Below are positions 23,076 to 31,167 of a stretch of DNA of 37,520 nt, in pieces. The first letter of the stretch is position 1. Each line of letters begins with the position of its first letter. The position numbers were made by a program, and so were the translations under genes. The stretch is from the IMG/VR virus record IMGVR_UViG_3300017963_000490, positions 1 to 37,520 of that record; one strand, 5' to 3'. Origin of the DNA: a virus. The notes under the pieces were generated by a model, which did no database searches, was not told the origin of the DNA, and saw only the letters and a list, made by a program, of their open reading frames with translations.

Positions 23076-25172
23076 ATGGAGACCAGGACGGTGGCCGTGA
23101 CGGCCGATGATGACAAGGCCCTCCAGGCGGCCCAGGCGGCGGCCATGGACCTGGTGGAGGCGGCCCGGACGTGGGCCTCCAGGACCCTGGAGGTGGTCAA
23201 GGCCCCCCTGGCCCTGGTGGTGGAGATCAGTGAGGTCCCCAACAGGGCGGCCGTCCTGGCGGCGGAGCTGGCCAAGCTCACCCCGGAGCGGACCACCAAG
23301 GCCGGACAGGACGGTCCGTTCCTTGACGCGGTGGACGCCCTGGTCCAGGCCCTCCAGGCCCTCCGGCCTGTCCTGGTCCGAATCGAGGCCCCCCAGGCGG
23401 AGGCCGTGGCCGTGGCCACAGGGTGGCTGTTGAGCCTCCAGGACCTGGTGGACAGGGCGGAGGAGGCCAGGGCGGAGACCACCAAGGCCGTCCCCGGCGG
23501 CGGAGTCCACGCCCACAGCCTGGACGTGGACCAGGACGGAGACCACGTCCACCTCCTCCGGCTGTCATCGGGGGAGCTGGTCCTCACCGGCCGGGACGGA
23601 GCCCACAGCCACAACATGAACCACCTGGCGGCCGGTGTCCCCGGCGGAGCCCACGGCCACACGTTCCGGCTCCCGGACGGCCGTGAGCTGGCCGTGGCTC
23701 CAGGCGGCCCCCACCTCCATGAGGTGGAGGGGGAGACGGAGACCACCCACGGCGGAGTCCACGTTCATGAGGTGGAGGTGGACGGGGAGGCCCTGTCCAC
23801 CCTCCTCCCGGAAACGGCCGTGGACAAGGCCAGGGAGGAGCTGTTCAAGCTCCGTGGCCTGTGGGGGAGCCCAGCCGGGAAAACCAAGATCGCGGCCTAC
23901 ATCAAGGGCCGGCTCCCGGCGGACGTCCACACCTATGTTGAGCCCTTCGCCGGTGGAGCGGCCGTGTTCTTTTCCAGGGAGGAGCCCTCCCCGGTGGAGG
24001 TCCTGGCGGACGCCCACCCCCTGGTGGCCGGGGCCTTCAAGTTTGTCCGGGACGCCACGGAGGAGGACATCAAGCGGCTGGAGGAGATGGACTGGTCAGG
24101 CTCCGTCCGCCAGGCCACCAAGGTCCTGGAGATGGAGCCCAGGGATGAGGTGGAGCGTTTCTACCGGTTCGCCTATCGCCGGTGGGCCAGCTTCTTCCGC
24201 CAGGGGGAGGCTCCGGACCTCCACTATGACCGGACCGTGGACGGCAAGGCGGCCACCCTTATGGCCCGGTTCCGTGGCGTCCAGGAACGTCTCCAGGGGG
24301 TCCACATCCGGGAGGCGGACTACAAGGCCGTGGTCCAGGAATTCGACGGGCCGGACACGTTCTACTACCTGGACCCACCCTATGAGGGGTTCACCCAACA
24401 GGTGGGGGAGGAGGGCTTCTCCACGGAGGAGCTGGTCAAGGTCCTCCAGGGGGTCAAGGGCCGGTTCCTCCTCCACTACGGGGCGGACCGTGAGGAGGAC
24501 TTCCTGGGCCATGGGTGGACGGTCCGTGTCCTGGAGACCAGCCGGACCCCAGGCGGAGCGGCTGGCGGACGTGACGGGACCAAGCTGTTGGAGGTCCTGA
24601 ATTACTCCCCGGACCCCCAGGCTGACACCGGCAAGGTGGCCAAGGCGGCGGACCGTCCACACGGAGCTGTCCTCCCCGTGGTCAAGTCCGATCGTCCGGA
24701 GGAGGAGCGTTATATCCTGGGGGTGGTCCTGGAGCCCAATGACGGAGGGCCTGGTGTTCCCTTGGCCCCGGACACACAGGGGGACGTCTACTCCGCGGAG
24801 GAGATCCGCCAGGCGGCCCACCTGTTCATGGAGCACTACCGGAACCTGGGCCACCAACACCGGGAGCTGGTCACCGGCGGCAAGCTCCGGATCTTGGAAT
24901 CCTACGTTGCCATGGTGGACATGGTGGTCCTCCCTGACGGACGGGCCGTGGGGGTTCCCAACCTCCTGGACGTGATCCGGACGGGGGAGATAGAGATCCC
25001 ACCGGAGGCCCAGCTCATTTACCGCGGGACGTGGCTGTTGGGGATGAGGGTGGTGGATGATGACCTGTGGGAGGACTTCAAGGCCGGCCGGATCACGGGC
25101 CTGTCCATCGGAGGCTCCGCCAGGAGGGTCCAGGAGGCGGCCCCGGCTGGTGTGAGCCCAGATCCTACTTGA
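23076..25172 (+). CDS. Polyprotein: His-x-His repeats, D12-class DNA adenine methyltransferase, XkdF-like prohead protease, 698 aa
   Basis: The ATG has GGAGGACCGCG upstream. Part 1 (1-140) is helical. Part 2 (about 140-235) has six His-x-His dyads (HAH145, HVH, HSH, HGH, HLH, HVH231), suggesting a metal-binding beta structure. Part 3 (about 255-525) is a complete D12-class N6-adenine methyltransferase: GSPAGKTKI, motif I EPFAGGAAVFF (E289), motif IV DPPY (433-436) and LNYSP. Part 4 (about 543-690) matches XkdF/Peptidase_S78_2 prohead protease: RYILGVVLEPN, AAHLFMEHYRNLGHQHRE, ESYVAMVDMV, YRGTWLLGMRVVDDDLWEDF and GLSIGG. This order is in a single frame with no break. Confidence 0.85.
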   Translation: METRTVAVTADDDKALQAAQAAAMDLVEAARTWASRTLEVVKAPLALVVEISEVPNRAAVLAAELAKLTPERTTKAGQDGPFLDAVDALVQALQALRPVLVRIEAPQAEAVAVATGWLLSLQDLVDRAEEARAETTKAVPGGGVHAHSLDVDQDGDHVHLLRLSSGELVLTGRDGAHSHNMNHLAAGVPGGAHGHTFRLPDGRELAVAPGGPHLHEVEGETETTHGGVHVHEVEVDGEALSTLLPETAVDKAREELFKLRGLWGSPAGKTKIAAYIKGRLPADVHTYVEPFAGGAAVFFSREEPSPVEVLADAHPLVAGAFKFVRDATEEDIKRLEEMDWSGSVRQATKVLEMEPRDEVERFYRFAYRRWASFFRQGEAPDLHYDRTVDGKAATLMARFRGVQERLQGVHIREADYKAVVQEFDGPDTFYYLDPPYEGFTQQVGEEGFSTEELVKVLQGVKGRFLLHYGADREEDFLGHGWTVRVLETSRTPGGAAGGRDGTKLLEVLNYSPDPQADTGKVAKAADRPHGAVLPVVKSDRPEEERYILGVVLEPNDGGPGVPLAPDTQGDVYSAEEIRQAAHLFMEHYRNLGHQHRELVTGGKLRILESYVAMVDMVVLPDGRAVGVPNLLDVIRTGEIEIPPEAQLIYRGTWLLGMRVVDDDLWEDFKAGRITGLSIGGSARRVQEAAPAGVSPDPT

Positions 25173-25194
25173 CCTCACCTTGGGTGGTGGTGTG

Positions 25195-25203
25195 TGATAT
25201 AGT
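25195..25203 (+). promoter_or_regulatory. Extended -10 promoter just before the scaffold start
   Basis: TGATATAGT fits TGnTAnnnT with a near-consensus hexamer TATAGT at 25198-25203. TTGACC at 25169-25174 is a good -35 but its spacing (23 nt) is too long. The predicted transcript starts about 8 nt before the ATG at 25218. Confidence 0.55.
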
Positions 25204-25217
25204 CCCACGTTAGAACG

Positions 25218-26756
25218 ATGGCACACCCCCTCACCGATCAGAGTGACGAAGCCCAGGGGACGGCCGGTCCCGATCAGGCGGAGAGTTTTGTCCACAGGCT
25301 CACGGACCTCCTAGTTGAGGAAGTGTCCGCGGTGGACAGGGCGGCCAACCGGCGGACCATCGTGGTCAGAAAAAGAGACAACGGAGGGACCATGCTTGGA
25401 CAGGCAATCCATGACGGGGCGGAGCCCACCAGGGACATCGATCCCACCTGGACCGTGGACGTGACCAAGGAAACGCCCCCGGAGGCCCAGGGAGGCCCCC
25501 AGGACGGCGACAAGGCCCAGGGGCAGGGTGAGGGCCGGGACGGAGCTGACGGCGGCCAGGGTGGCCAGGACAAGGCCGTGTGGACGGACGCCTACATCAA
25601 CGACCTTCCGGACTCCGCGTTCCTCTACGTCGCCCCCGGTGGGGAGAAGGACGCGGACGGGATGACCACCCCCAGGTCCCTCCGCTACTTCCCGGTGAGG
25701 GACGACAAGGGGGAGCTGGACCTCCCCCACGTCCGGAACGCCCTGTCCAGGATTCCCCAGGCGGACATCCCCCAGGAGGCCAAGGACGCGGCCAAGGCAG
25801 AGGCGGAGAAATACCTGGAGGAGCTGACGGCGGAGGCCCAGGAGGGTGAGGAGGCCGCGAACGGTCAGGACGGCCAGGACAAGGCCGTGGACACCCCGGA
25901 CGGCCAGGAGGCCGGTGACACCGGGTCCGAGGGCCAGGATGGCCAGGACGCGGCCGGAGCCGGTGACGTGGCCAAGGCCCTGGCCCCGGTCCTGAAGGCC
26001 ATGGGGGCGGAGCCGGAGGACAAGGCCAGGGACCTCCTGTGGATGGCCATGGATGAGATCGGCCGGGGAGCCCTCCGGTCCGATGAGGACAAGGCGGCCG
26101 TGTCCGGCCTCCTGGACGCCCTCCGTGGGGCCGTGATGAAGGCGGAGGCCCCGGAGGCCCAGGACGCGGACTCCGGCTCCACCGGGGCGGACAAGGCCAC
26201 GGCGGAGGTCATGGAGGCCGTCAAGCTTCTCCAGGTGGCCCTGGGCCGGATGGTGGCCGGGGAGTCCCTGGACGCGGAGGCCCATGAGGCCGTGGCCCGT
26301 GCTCATGAGATCCTGTCCGCCTCCACCAGCTCCGATGAGCCGGCGGCGGAGGGTGATGGCCAGGACCAGGCGGAGATGGCGGACCGTGAGGAGACGGCCA
26401 AGGCCGGGGCCAAGATGTCCGCGGCCAACCGGCGGAAGTTCAGGGACGCCCTGGACAAGCTGGTGGAGCTGTTCCACGGGGTCCTCCCGGAGTCCGAGCG
26501 GAAGGGCTGGCCCAAGCCCACGGCCAAGGCGGCGGAGCCGGCGGAGGACCGGACGGAGCTGACCAAGGCGGAGGACCGGGTCAAGACCCTGGAGGATGAG
26601 CTGGCCGTGGCCAAGGCGGAGGTCAAGGACGTCAACGTCCGGCTGGCCAAGGCCATGGACCGGGCCGTGGACTCCAACGTGGTCCCCACGGAAAAGAGAA
26701 CCGGTGAGGGTGATGTGTTCTCATGGGGCTTTGACCTCAACGACCCGGACGACTAG
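25218..26756 (+). CDS. Scaffold / capsid assembly protein, 512 aa
   Basis: An in-frame stop at 25200 leaves ATG 25218 as the only upstream start. It has no ribosome-binding site, so translation may be leaderless or coupled. EVSAVDRAANRRTIVVRK near residues 35-52 is the motif that typically begins or follows the protease part of phage capsid-assembly proteins. About 125-205 matches a small domain found in prohead proteins (DSAFLYVAPGGEKDADGM; PRSLRYFPVRDD). The rest is long, highly charged helix, as in internal scaffolds that guide coat assembly and are then cut. The final ~55 residues form a coiled coil (ELTKAEDRVKTLEDELA). Confidence 0.8.
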   Translation: MAHPLTDQSDEAQGTAGPDQAESFVHRLTDLLVEEVSAVDRAANRRTIVVRKRDNGGTMLGQAIHDGAEPTRDIDPTWTVDVTKETPPEAQGGPQDGDKAQGQGEGRDGADGGQGGQDKAVWTDAYINDLPDSAFLYVAPGGEKDADGMTTPRSLRYFPVRDDKGELDLPHVRNALSRIPQADIPQEAKDAAKAEAEKYLEELTAEAQEGEEAANGQDGQDKAVDTPDGQEAGDTGSEGQDGQDAAGAGDVAKALAPVLKAMGAEPEDKARDLLWMAMDEIGRGALRSDEDKAAVSGLLDALRGAVMKAEAPEAQDADSGSTGADKATAEVMEAVKLLQVALGRMVAGESLDAEAHEAVARAHEILSASTSSDEPAAEGDGQDQAEMADREETAKAGAKMSAANRRKFRDALDKLVELFHGVLPESERKGWPKPTAKAAEPAEDRTELTKAEDRVKTLEDELAVAKAEVKDVNVRLAKAMDRAVDSNVVPTEKRTGEGDVFSWGFDLNDPDD

Positions 26757-26859
26757 GAGACCAAACCGGCCGGGTTTCAAAGCCTGACCGGATGTGAGAA
26801 GGTAGAGGCAGGCAAGCGGCGGGAGGCCGCGGAGACAACACCACAGAGGAGGAGGGAGT

Positions 26860-27795
26860 ATGACCCCCACAAGGACGATTCTCCAGAAGGCCGATCTGTC
26901 GCTGTCGGACCTGATCACGGACGGTGGCTACCTGGAGCCGGCCCAGGCCAAGAAATTCCTGGAGCGAGCGATCCGACGCGCCAAGCTCTCCGGGATGATC
27001 ACGGTGACCACCCTGAAGTCCCCAACCCAGATCCTGGAAAACCTCCGGTTCGCCGGCCAGGTCCTCCAGCCGGGGACGTCCGGGGAGGCCCTGACGGAGG
27101 CCCAGCGGTCCAAGCCGGACCTGGGGAAAGAGACGTGGAACGCCAAGCTGTTCAAGGCGGAGGTCCGTATCCCGGATGAGGTCCTGGAGGACAACATCGA
27201 GGGCCAGGGCCTGAAGACCACGATCATGAACAGGGCCTCCGAGGCCGTGGGCCGGGACGCGGAGAAGGTGGCGATCCAGGGTGACACCAGCTCCACCAAC
27301 CCCCTCCTGGCCCAACTGGACGGGATCATCGTCCAGGCCACCAGCCACCCCGTCTCCGCCTCCGGAGCGAGGCTGGACGCGGATGAGCTGAAAAAGATGC
27401 TCCGGGCCATGCCCAAGGAGTATCTGGACGATCGGGCCAACCTCCGGTTCCTCACGTCCATCAACGCTCAGGACGACTACCACAGCTCCCTGGAGGCCCT
27501 GACGGCCGACAAGGGGATCACGATGATCACGGATGACGGGTCCCCCAAGTACAAGGGGATCCCCGTGGAGGACATCCCCCTGTTCCCGGAGGACCTGGGG
27601 GTGGGCTCCGATGAGACCGTGACCCTCCTGACCAACCCCAAGAACATCTACATGGGGGTGTGGCGGCGGATCAAGGTGGCCACGGACATGGACGTCTCCG
27701 CCGGGGTGTTCATCATCGTGATCAGCCTCCGCTTCGATGTCCGCTACGCCATTGAGGACTCCGTGGTCAAGCTCACGGAGGTCCTGAACAGCTAG
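26860..27795 (+). CDS. Major capsid protein, HK97 fold, 311 aa
   Basis: The ATG follows GGAGGAGGGAGT. It is the shell subunit. The order fits HK97-fold proteins: N-arm (about 1-50), a loop and spine region (KSPTQILENLRFAGQVLQPG; WNAKLFKAEVRIPDEVLEDN), a domain with GRDAEKVAIQGDTSS, then the A-domain strands and the C-terminal signature (YMGVWRRIKVATDMDVSAG; IVISLRFDVRYAIEDSVVK). It is preceded by the scaffold gene and a 103-nt gap with an AAACC/GGTTT hairpin (26763-26777), and it lacks a Ser/Gly-rich N-terminal delta domain, consistent with separate scaffold. Confidence 0.9.
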   Translation: MTPTRTILQKADLSLSDLITDGGYLEPAQAKKFLERAIRRAKLSGMITVTTLKSPTQILENLRFAGQVLQPGTSGEALTEAQRSKPDLGKETWNAKLFKAEVRIPDEVLEDNIEGQGLKTTIMNRASEAVGRDAEKVAIQGDTSSTNPLLAQLDGIIVQATSHPVSASGARLDADELKKMLRAMPKEYLDDRANLRFLTSINAQDDYHSSLEALTADKGITMITDDGSPKYKGIPVEDIPLFPEDLGVGSDETVTLLTNPKNIYMGVWRRIKVATDMDVSAGVFIIVISLRFDVRYAIEDSVVKLTEVLNS

Positions 27796-27834
27796 GCCCT
27801 GACCGGCCCAGGCTGACCGGCAAGGACACCAACA

Positions 27835-27851
27835 CCGGGGGGTGACCCCGG
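27835..27851 (+). terminator. GC hairpin after the capsid gene
   Basis: CCGGGG (27835-27840), loop GGTGA, CCCCGG (27846-27851): a perfect 6-bp stem 40 nt after the capsid stop and just before the next ribosome-binding site. Without a U-tract it more likely tunes or stabilises the mRNA. Confidence 0.4.
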
Positions 27852-27872
27852 GACTCCAGGAGGAGGAGACAG

Positions 27873-28232
27873 ATGGCTCTTACCAACATCACAACGGCCG
27901 AAAGCCACAAGGCTCCATCGGCTCCCCTGTTCGCCGTCAAGGTGATCGCGGACCTGGACGCCAGCTATCCGGCCGGTGGCTACCCCCTGAACGAGCTGGG
28001 GGCCACGGACGATCCGGATCGCGTGTTCCCGGGGGCCAAGATCGTCCAGTCCGCCCCCGTCCCCCACTTCGACGGAGCGGCCACCACCAGGTGGTTCCGG
28101 CTGGTGGATGACGGTGGTGTGGCCAAGCTGGCCTGCTACACGGACGCCAGCGGCTCCCCGGGAGCGGAGGTGGCCGGAGCAACGGACCTGTCCGCCCACA
28201 CCGGTGTGGAGGTGGAGGGCCTGGCTCAGTAG
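27873..28232 (+). CDS. Probable head decoration protein, 119 aa
   Basis: The ATG follows CCAGGAGGAGGAGACAG. Small beta-rich protein (PLFAVKVIADLDASYPAGGY; ATTRWFRLVDDGG). The position directly after the major capsid protein and the size fit capsid decoration or stabilising proteins. The homology is not recognised, so the role is inferred from context. GC hairpins lie on both sides (27835 and 28272). Confidence 0.65.
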   Translation: MALTNITTAESHKAPSAPLFAVKVIADLDASYPAGGYPLNELGATDDPDRVFPGAKIVQSAPVPHFDGAATTRWFRLVDDGGVAKLACYTDASGSPGAEVAGATDLSAHTGVEVEGLAQ

Positions 28233-28271
28233 CCACGGTCCCCGGCCTGGACAGGACCGGACGCGACACAA

Positions 28272-28288
28272 CGGGGGAGGGTCCCCCG
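28272..28288 (+). terminator. GC hairpin after the decoration-like gene
   Basis: CGGGGG, loop AGGGT, CCCCCG, 39 nt after the stop at 28232. A second perfect GC stem similar to that after the capsid gene, and again with no U-tract. Confidence 0.4.
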
Positions 28289-28309
28289 ATGACAAAGTGA
28301 GGTAGAGAC

Positions 28310-28960
28310 ATGGCAAGTGACACCCTCCTGGTCCGCCTGAAGGCCCGGAACCCCCGGGCCGGTTTGAAGGCCAAGGACTACAGCCTCCGCTACAACAAGC
28401 CGGGGAGCCCCCATCATCGCCGGTGGTTCGATTTCAAGCGGCCGATGGTGTGGCACAGGGTCCCGGCGGAGGTGGGGGAAAAGCTCCGGACCGTGTGTCA
28501 GGACCCTTACAGGCCAAGTCCCCTCCTGTTTGACGTATGCACGGAGGAGGAGGCCAGGGCCTTGGACCACAAGGCCAGGGTGGAACGGGAACGGGCCAAG
28601 GCCATTGTGGAGCCCACGGTGGACACGGCCGTGGACATGACCGGCTCCAAGCCGGCCTCCAATGACGGCCGTGGCGACATGAGGCCGGAGGACCTGACCG
28701 TGGCGTCCCGCCGGAGGGAGGCCATGGAGGCGGCTGGCCGCCCCCAGGAGGCCACGGAGCCTCCGGTGGCCCCACCACCACCACCGGACGATGATGAGCC
28801 GGAGGAGCCGGAGGAGGAGCCGGAGGAGGCCAATGACGGGCCGTCAATGGCCTGGACCAGGGCCAAGCTCATGGCCTATGTCAGGGGGCTGGGGGTCAAG
28901 ACCACCAAGTCCATGACCAAGGCTGACCTGTTGGAGGCCATAGGGATCGATCCGGAGTGA
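28310..28960 (+). CDS. Hypothetical protein with Pro/Glu-rich linker and helical C-terminal domain, 216 aa
   Basis: The ATG follows GTGAGGTAGAGAC. The N-terminus (about 1-80) holds a small domain (KDYSLRYNKPGSPHHRRWFD; RVPAEVGEKLRTV). A Pro/Glu/Asp linker (about 145-180) separates a SAP/HeH-like C-terminal helix pair (TRAKLMAYVRGLGVKTTKSM; KADLLEAIG). Such domains often bind nucleic acid or join head parts. In related phages a gene here encodes a head-associated or tail-tube terminator-like protein, but this one cannot be named. Confidence 0.7.
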   Translation: MASDTLLVRLKARNPRAGLKAKDYSLRYNKPGSPHHRRWFDFKRPMVWHRVPAEVGEKLRTVCQDPYRPSPLLFDVCTEEEARALDHKARVERERAKAIVEPTVDTAVDMTGSKPASNDGRGDMRPEDLTVASRRREAMEAAGRPQEATEPPVAPPPPPDDDEPEEPEEEPEEANDGPSMAWTRAKLMAYVRGLGVKTTKSMTKADLLEAIGIDPE

Positions 28961-28980
28961 CCCTCCAGGAGGAGGTCCCT

Positions 28981-29481
28981 ATGTCCAACCAATCCACGGA
29001 TGAGGTGGTGTGGTCCACCTCTGATTTCTCCATCGCGGCCTACCTCCACAGCCTGGGGGTCCGGCTGGTCAACGTGACGTTCCGCCAAGGCGGCCAACGT
29101 CAGGACGCTGTGTTCCACTTCGATGACCGGAGCGGCCGGTGTCCGGAGATGGCCATCCGTTTCCTCAACTCGGACGCCTTCAGCTATGACCAGGGCCAAC
29201 GCGCCCTCAAAAAGCTAGTCTTTGGCTGGGCCGGCCAGGAGGAGGCCGGGGAGCGGGGGACCTGGTCCACAACGGACTTCCCCCTGGCGTCCTACGTCCT
29301 GTCCTCCGGGGCGGAGTTTGTTGGGTTCCGTCGCATCCACCGGAGCCGGCGGGAGTATGAGTTTTATTTCAAGGACGGGGACGGGAGCTGTGAGGAGCTG
29401 TCCGTGGCCTTCGTCAACTCCGCGGCTCATCGCTTTGATCAATCCCAACGCGCCCTCAAAAAGCTAGTCTTCGGCCGGTAG
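28981..29481 (+). CDS. Tandem-duplicated small-domain protein (DUF5659-like), 166 aa
   Basis: ATG 28981 follows AGGAGGAGGTCCCT, better placed than the upstream in-frame ATG 28957. Two halves align: WSTSDFSIAAYLHSLG with WSTTDFPLASYVLSSG, and QRALKKLVFG at the end of each. The pattern matches the small DUF5659-type domain of phage proteins (WSTxDFxLAxYL...). The DNA of the repeat ends is identical over 27 bp, so the duplication is recent or maintained by gene conversion. Function unknown. Confidence 0.75.
   Translation: MSNQSTDEVVWSTSDFSIAAYLHSLGVRLVNVTFRQGGQRQDAVFHFDDRSGRCPEMAIRFLNSDAFSYDQGQRALKKLVFGWAGQEEAGERGTWSTTDFPLASYVLSSGAEFVGFRRIHRSRREYEFYFKDGDGSCEELSVAFVNSAAHRFDQSQRALKKLVFGR
29196..29222 (+). 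repeat. 27-bp exact direct repeat, copy 1
   Basis: Identical to 29445-29471 (begins CCAACGCGCCC, ends GCTAGTCTT). It codes for QRALKKLVF at the end of each domain copy and holds two of the rare GCGC tetramers (one per copy). Confidence 0.9.
29445..29471 (+). repeat. 27-bp exact direct repeat, copy 2
   Basis: Second copy of the repeat at 29196-29222, 249 nt downstream, at the end of the second domain. Confidence 0.9.
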
Positions 29482-29506
29482 CCTATAGCCTACAAGATCG
29501 TCCGCC

Positions 29507-29542
29507 TGTTCGGGTGGGGGGTCCCTGGTCTATACTCCAGGG
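29507..29542 (+). promoter_or_regulatory. Candidate promoter overlapping a hairpin, upstream of fibre-like genes
   Basis: TATACT (29531-29536) is a good -10, with TGTTCG (29507-29512) 18 nt upstream, the same pair and spacing as proposed at 17092. The -10 lies in the loop of a 6-bp hairpin CCCTGG/CCAGGG (29523-29542). It serves the transcript starting at 29634. Confidence 0.5.
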
Positions 29543-29633
29543 GGGCCTTCCCGGGGGGATGGGTCCAGGTTGAGGTCAGGCGGAGTGGGACAGCTACCAG
29601 GACACGGCCGTCAGGCCATGAGGAGGAGACACG

Positions 29634-31118
29634 ATGGGACTCACCAGAATCCGCCAGGACCATATCTGGTCTGAGAACGCCAGCATTGATGACAGCCTGA
29701 ACCCCCCGGACCATGACGCCAACGCGGTGGACCTGAAGGACACCCTGGACTACATGGCCTCACAGCTTGTGGACATCCTGGGGGAGACCAACTGGTATGA
29801 CGCCCCGGACCTGTCCGTGTCCGCCATGGCGGCCAAGACATGGCTGGACGACAAGAAGGCCCTCCGGGACTACCTCCACCTCCAGGACATCCCTGTCCCG
29901 GCCTCCCAAAACTACGTGGTCCTGTCCGCCACGGGGAGCCAAACACCCTCCAGGCCCATCGCGATCGGAGCGTCAACGTCCGGGTCCGTGGCGGCGGAGC
30001 TGTCCGGGGACGTGGGATCTCATGACCTGGCGGAGGTGGCTGGTCCCAACGCCCTGAACCCGGAAAACCTGTGCATCGTCTTCGACGGTTCCACCGGTGA
30101 CCCCATCAAGTCCAGCGGACGGCAAGTCTATGCCCTCCTCCAGGCGGAGAACGGGGCGGCCGATGGTGGAGCATGGACGGACACGGCCAACCAAGGCCAG
30201 CTCTCTTTCGTCCGGCCCAACGCCACCTATGACGATCTGGAGGCTTGTCCTGTGGCGGACATTGAGTCCACCTCCATCAACTATGTCTACGCGGACCGGG
30301 AGACCCTGTCCCTGTGGGCCGCTTCGGACTTCCGCCGATCGTCGGTCCTGTTGGACCTGGCGGCCCCTGGTGTCACCATCACCATGGACATCGCATATGA
30401 CGGCGGGAGCCTGGTCAACGTGGATGACACGGACGTTGACTTCCGCCTGACGGACACCAAGCATTTCTATGTTTCGGACGTGTCCGGGGCGGCCCGTATC
30501 CTGGACGTCCACGCGGAGGCGGCTGGGGATGAGGTGGACATCAACGCCCCCGGCGGGATTGACGTGGCGGCCGGTGACCTCACCATGGCCAGCTCCAAGG
30601 CCACCATCAACGGGGTGGAGGTGGGTGGAGCGGCCGGCCAGGTGGCCACCCTGTCCGGTGACCTCATCCTGGACGGGGCCGATGACATCACGTTCACCAC
30701 GGTCCGGGAGACCACTCCCCTCCCCTTGGACGACGCCACCAACGGTCCGATCTCCGGCCTGGCCGGCGGACCCTTCACGTCCATTTCGGACGCGATCGCC
30801 TACGCTATCGAGTCCGGGACCAGCCTGACGATCGGGGTCACGGTTCTGGCGTCCAACTATGCCAGGGACGCCAACATCCCCGGCGGAGCTGGCGGCCTGG
30901 ACATCTCCGCCGGGAACGGCCACTCCATCGACATGAACACCCCCTCCGGGGTGGACACCCTCCTGTTCCTCAACGGCCGTCTCCTGTATGGCGGCAACGA
31001 CTCCACCAATAATGATGCCTATGCTGGAAACAACCCGGCGGCCGGTGACATCAAGGTGGACTTCCCCGGTGGCGTCAAGTCCGGTGACGTGTTCATCGCG
31101 GTCCAATTCTCCGCCTAG
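29634..31118 (+). CDS. Fibre-like structural protein, 494 aa
   Basis: The ATG follows GAGGAGGAGACACG. N-terminal ~60 residues (GLTRIRQDHIWSENASIDDS) resemble the attachment region of phage fibre-type proteins. The middle is beta-rich and repetitive, with Asp/Gly/Ala-rich turns (INAPGGIDVAAGDLTMASS). The C-terminal part has Gly/Asn-rich strands. It probably forms a trimeric spike or fibre on the head or tail. It starts a fibre-like block between capsid and connector genes. Confidence 0.7.
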   Translation: MGLTRIRQDHIWSENASIDDSLNPPDHDANAVDLKDTLDYMASQLVDILGETNWYDAPDLSVSAMAAKTWLDDKKALRDYLHLQDIPVPASQNYVVLSATGSQTPSRPIAIGASTSGSVAAELSGDVGSHDLAEVAGPNALNPENLCIVFDGSTGDPIKSSGRQVYALLQAENGAADGGAWTDTANQGQLSFVRPNATYDDLEACPVADIESTSINYVYADRETLSLWAASDFRRSSVLLDLAAPGVTITMDIAYDGGSLVNVDDTDVDFRLTDTKHFYVSDVSGAARILDVHAEAAGDEVDINAPGGIDVAAGDLTMASSKATINGVEVGGAAGQVATLSGDLILDGADDITFTTVRETTPLPLDDATNGPISGLAGGPFTSISDAIAYAIESGTSLTIGVTVLASNYARDANIPGGAGGLDISAGNGHSIDMNTPSGVDTLLFLNGRLLYGGNDSTNNDAYAGNNPAAGDIKVDFPGGVKSGDVFIAVQFSA

Positions 31119-31139
31119 CGGAGCCCCCACGTGAGCTGA

Positions 31140-31154
31140 CCGGCCCGTGGCCGG
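31140..31154 (+). terminator. Short GC hairpin touching the next ribosome-binding site
   Basis: CCGGCC, loop CGT, GGCCGG, directly followed by AGGAGGTAGAG. It may shield or set the efficiency of the ribosome-binding site of the gene at 31168. No U-tract. Confidence 0.35.
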
Positions 31155-31167
31155 AGGAGGTAGAGAT

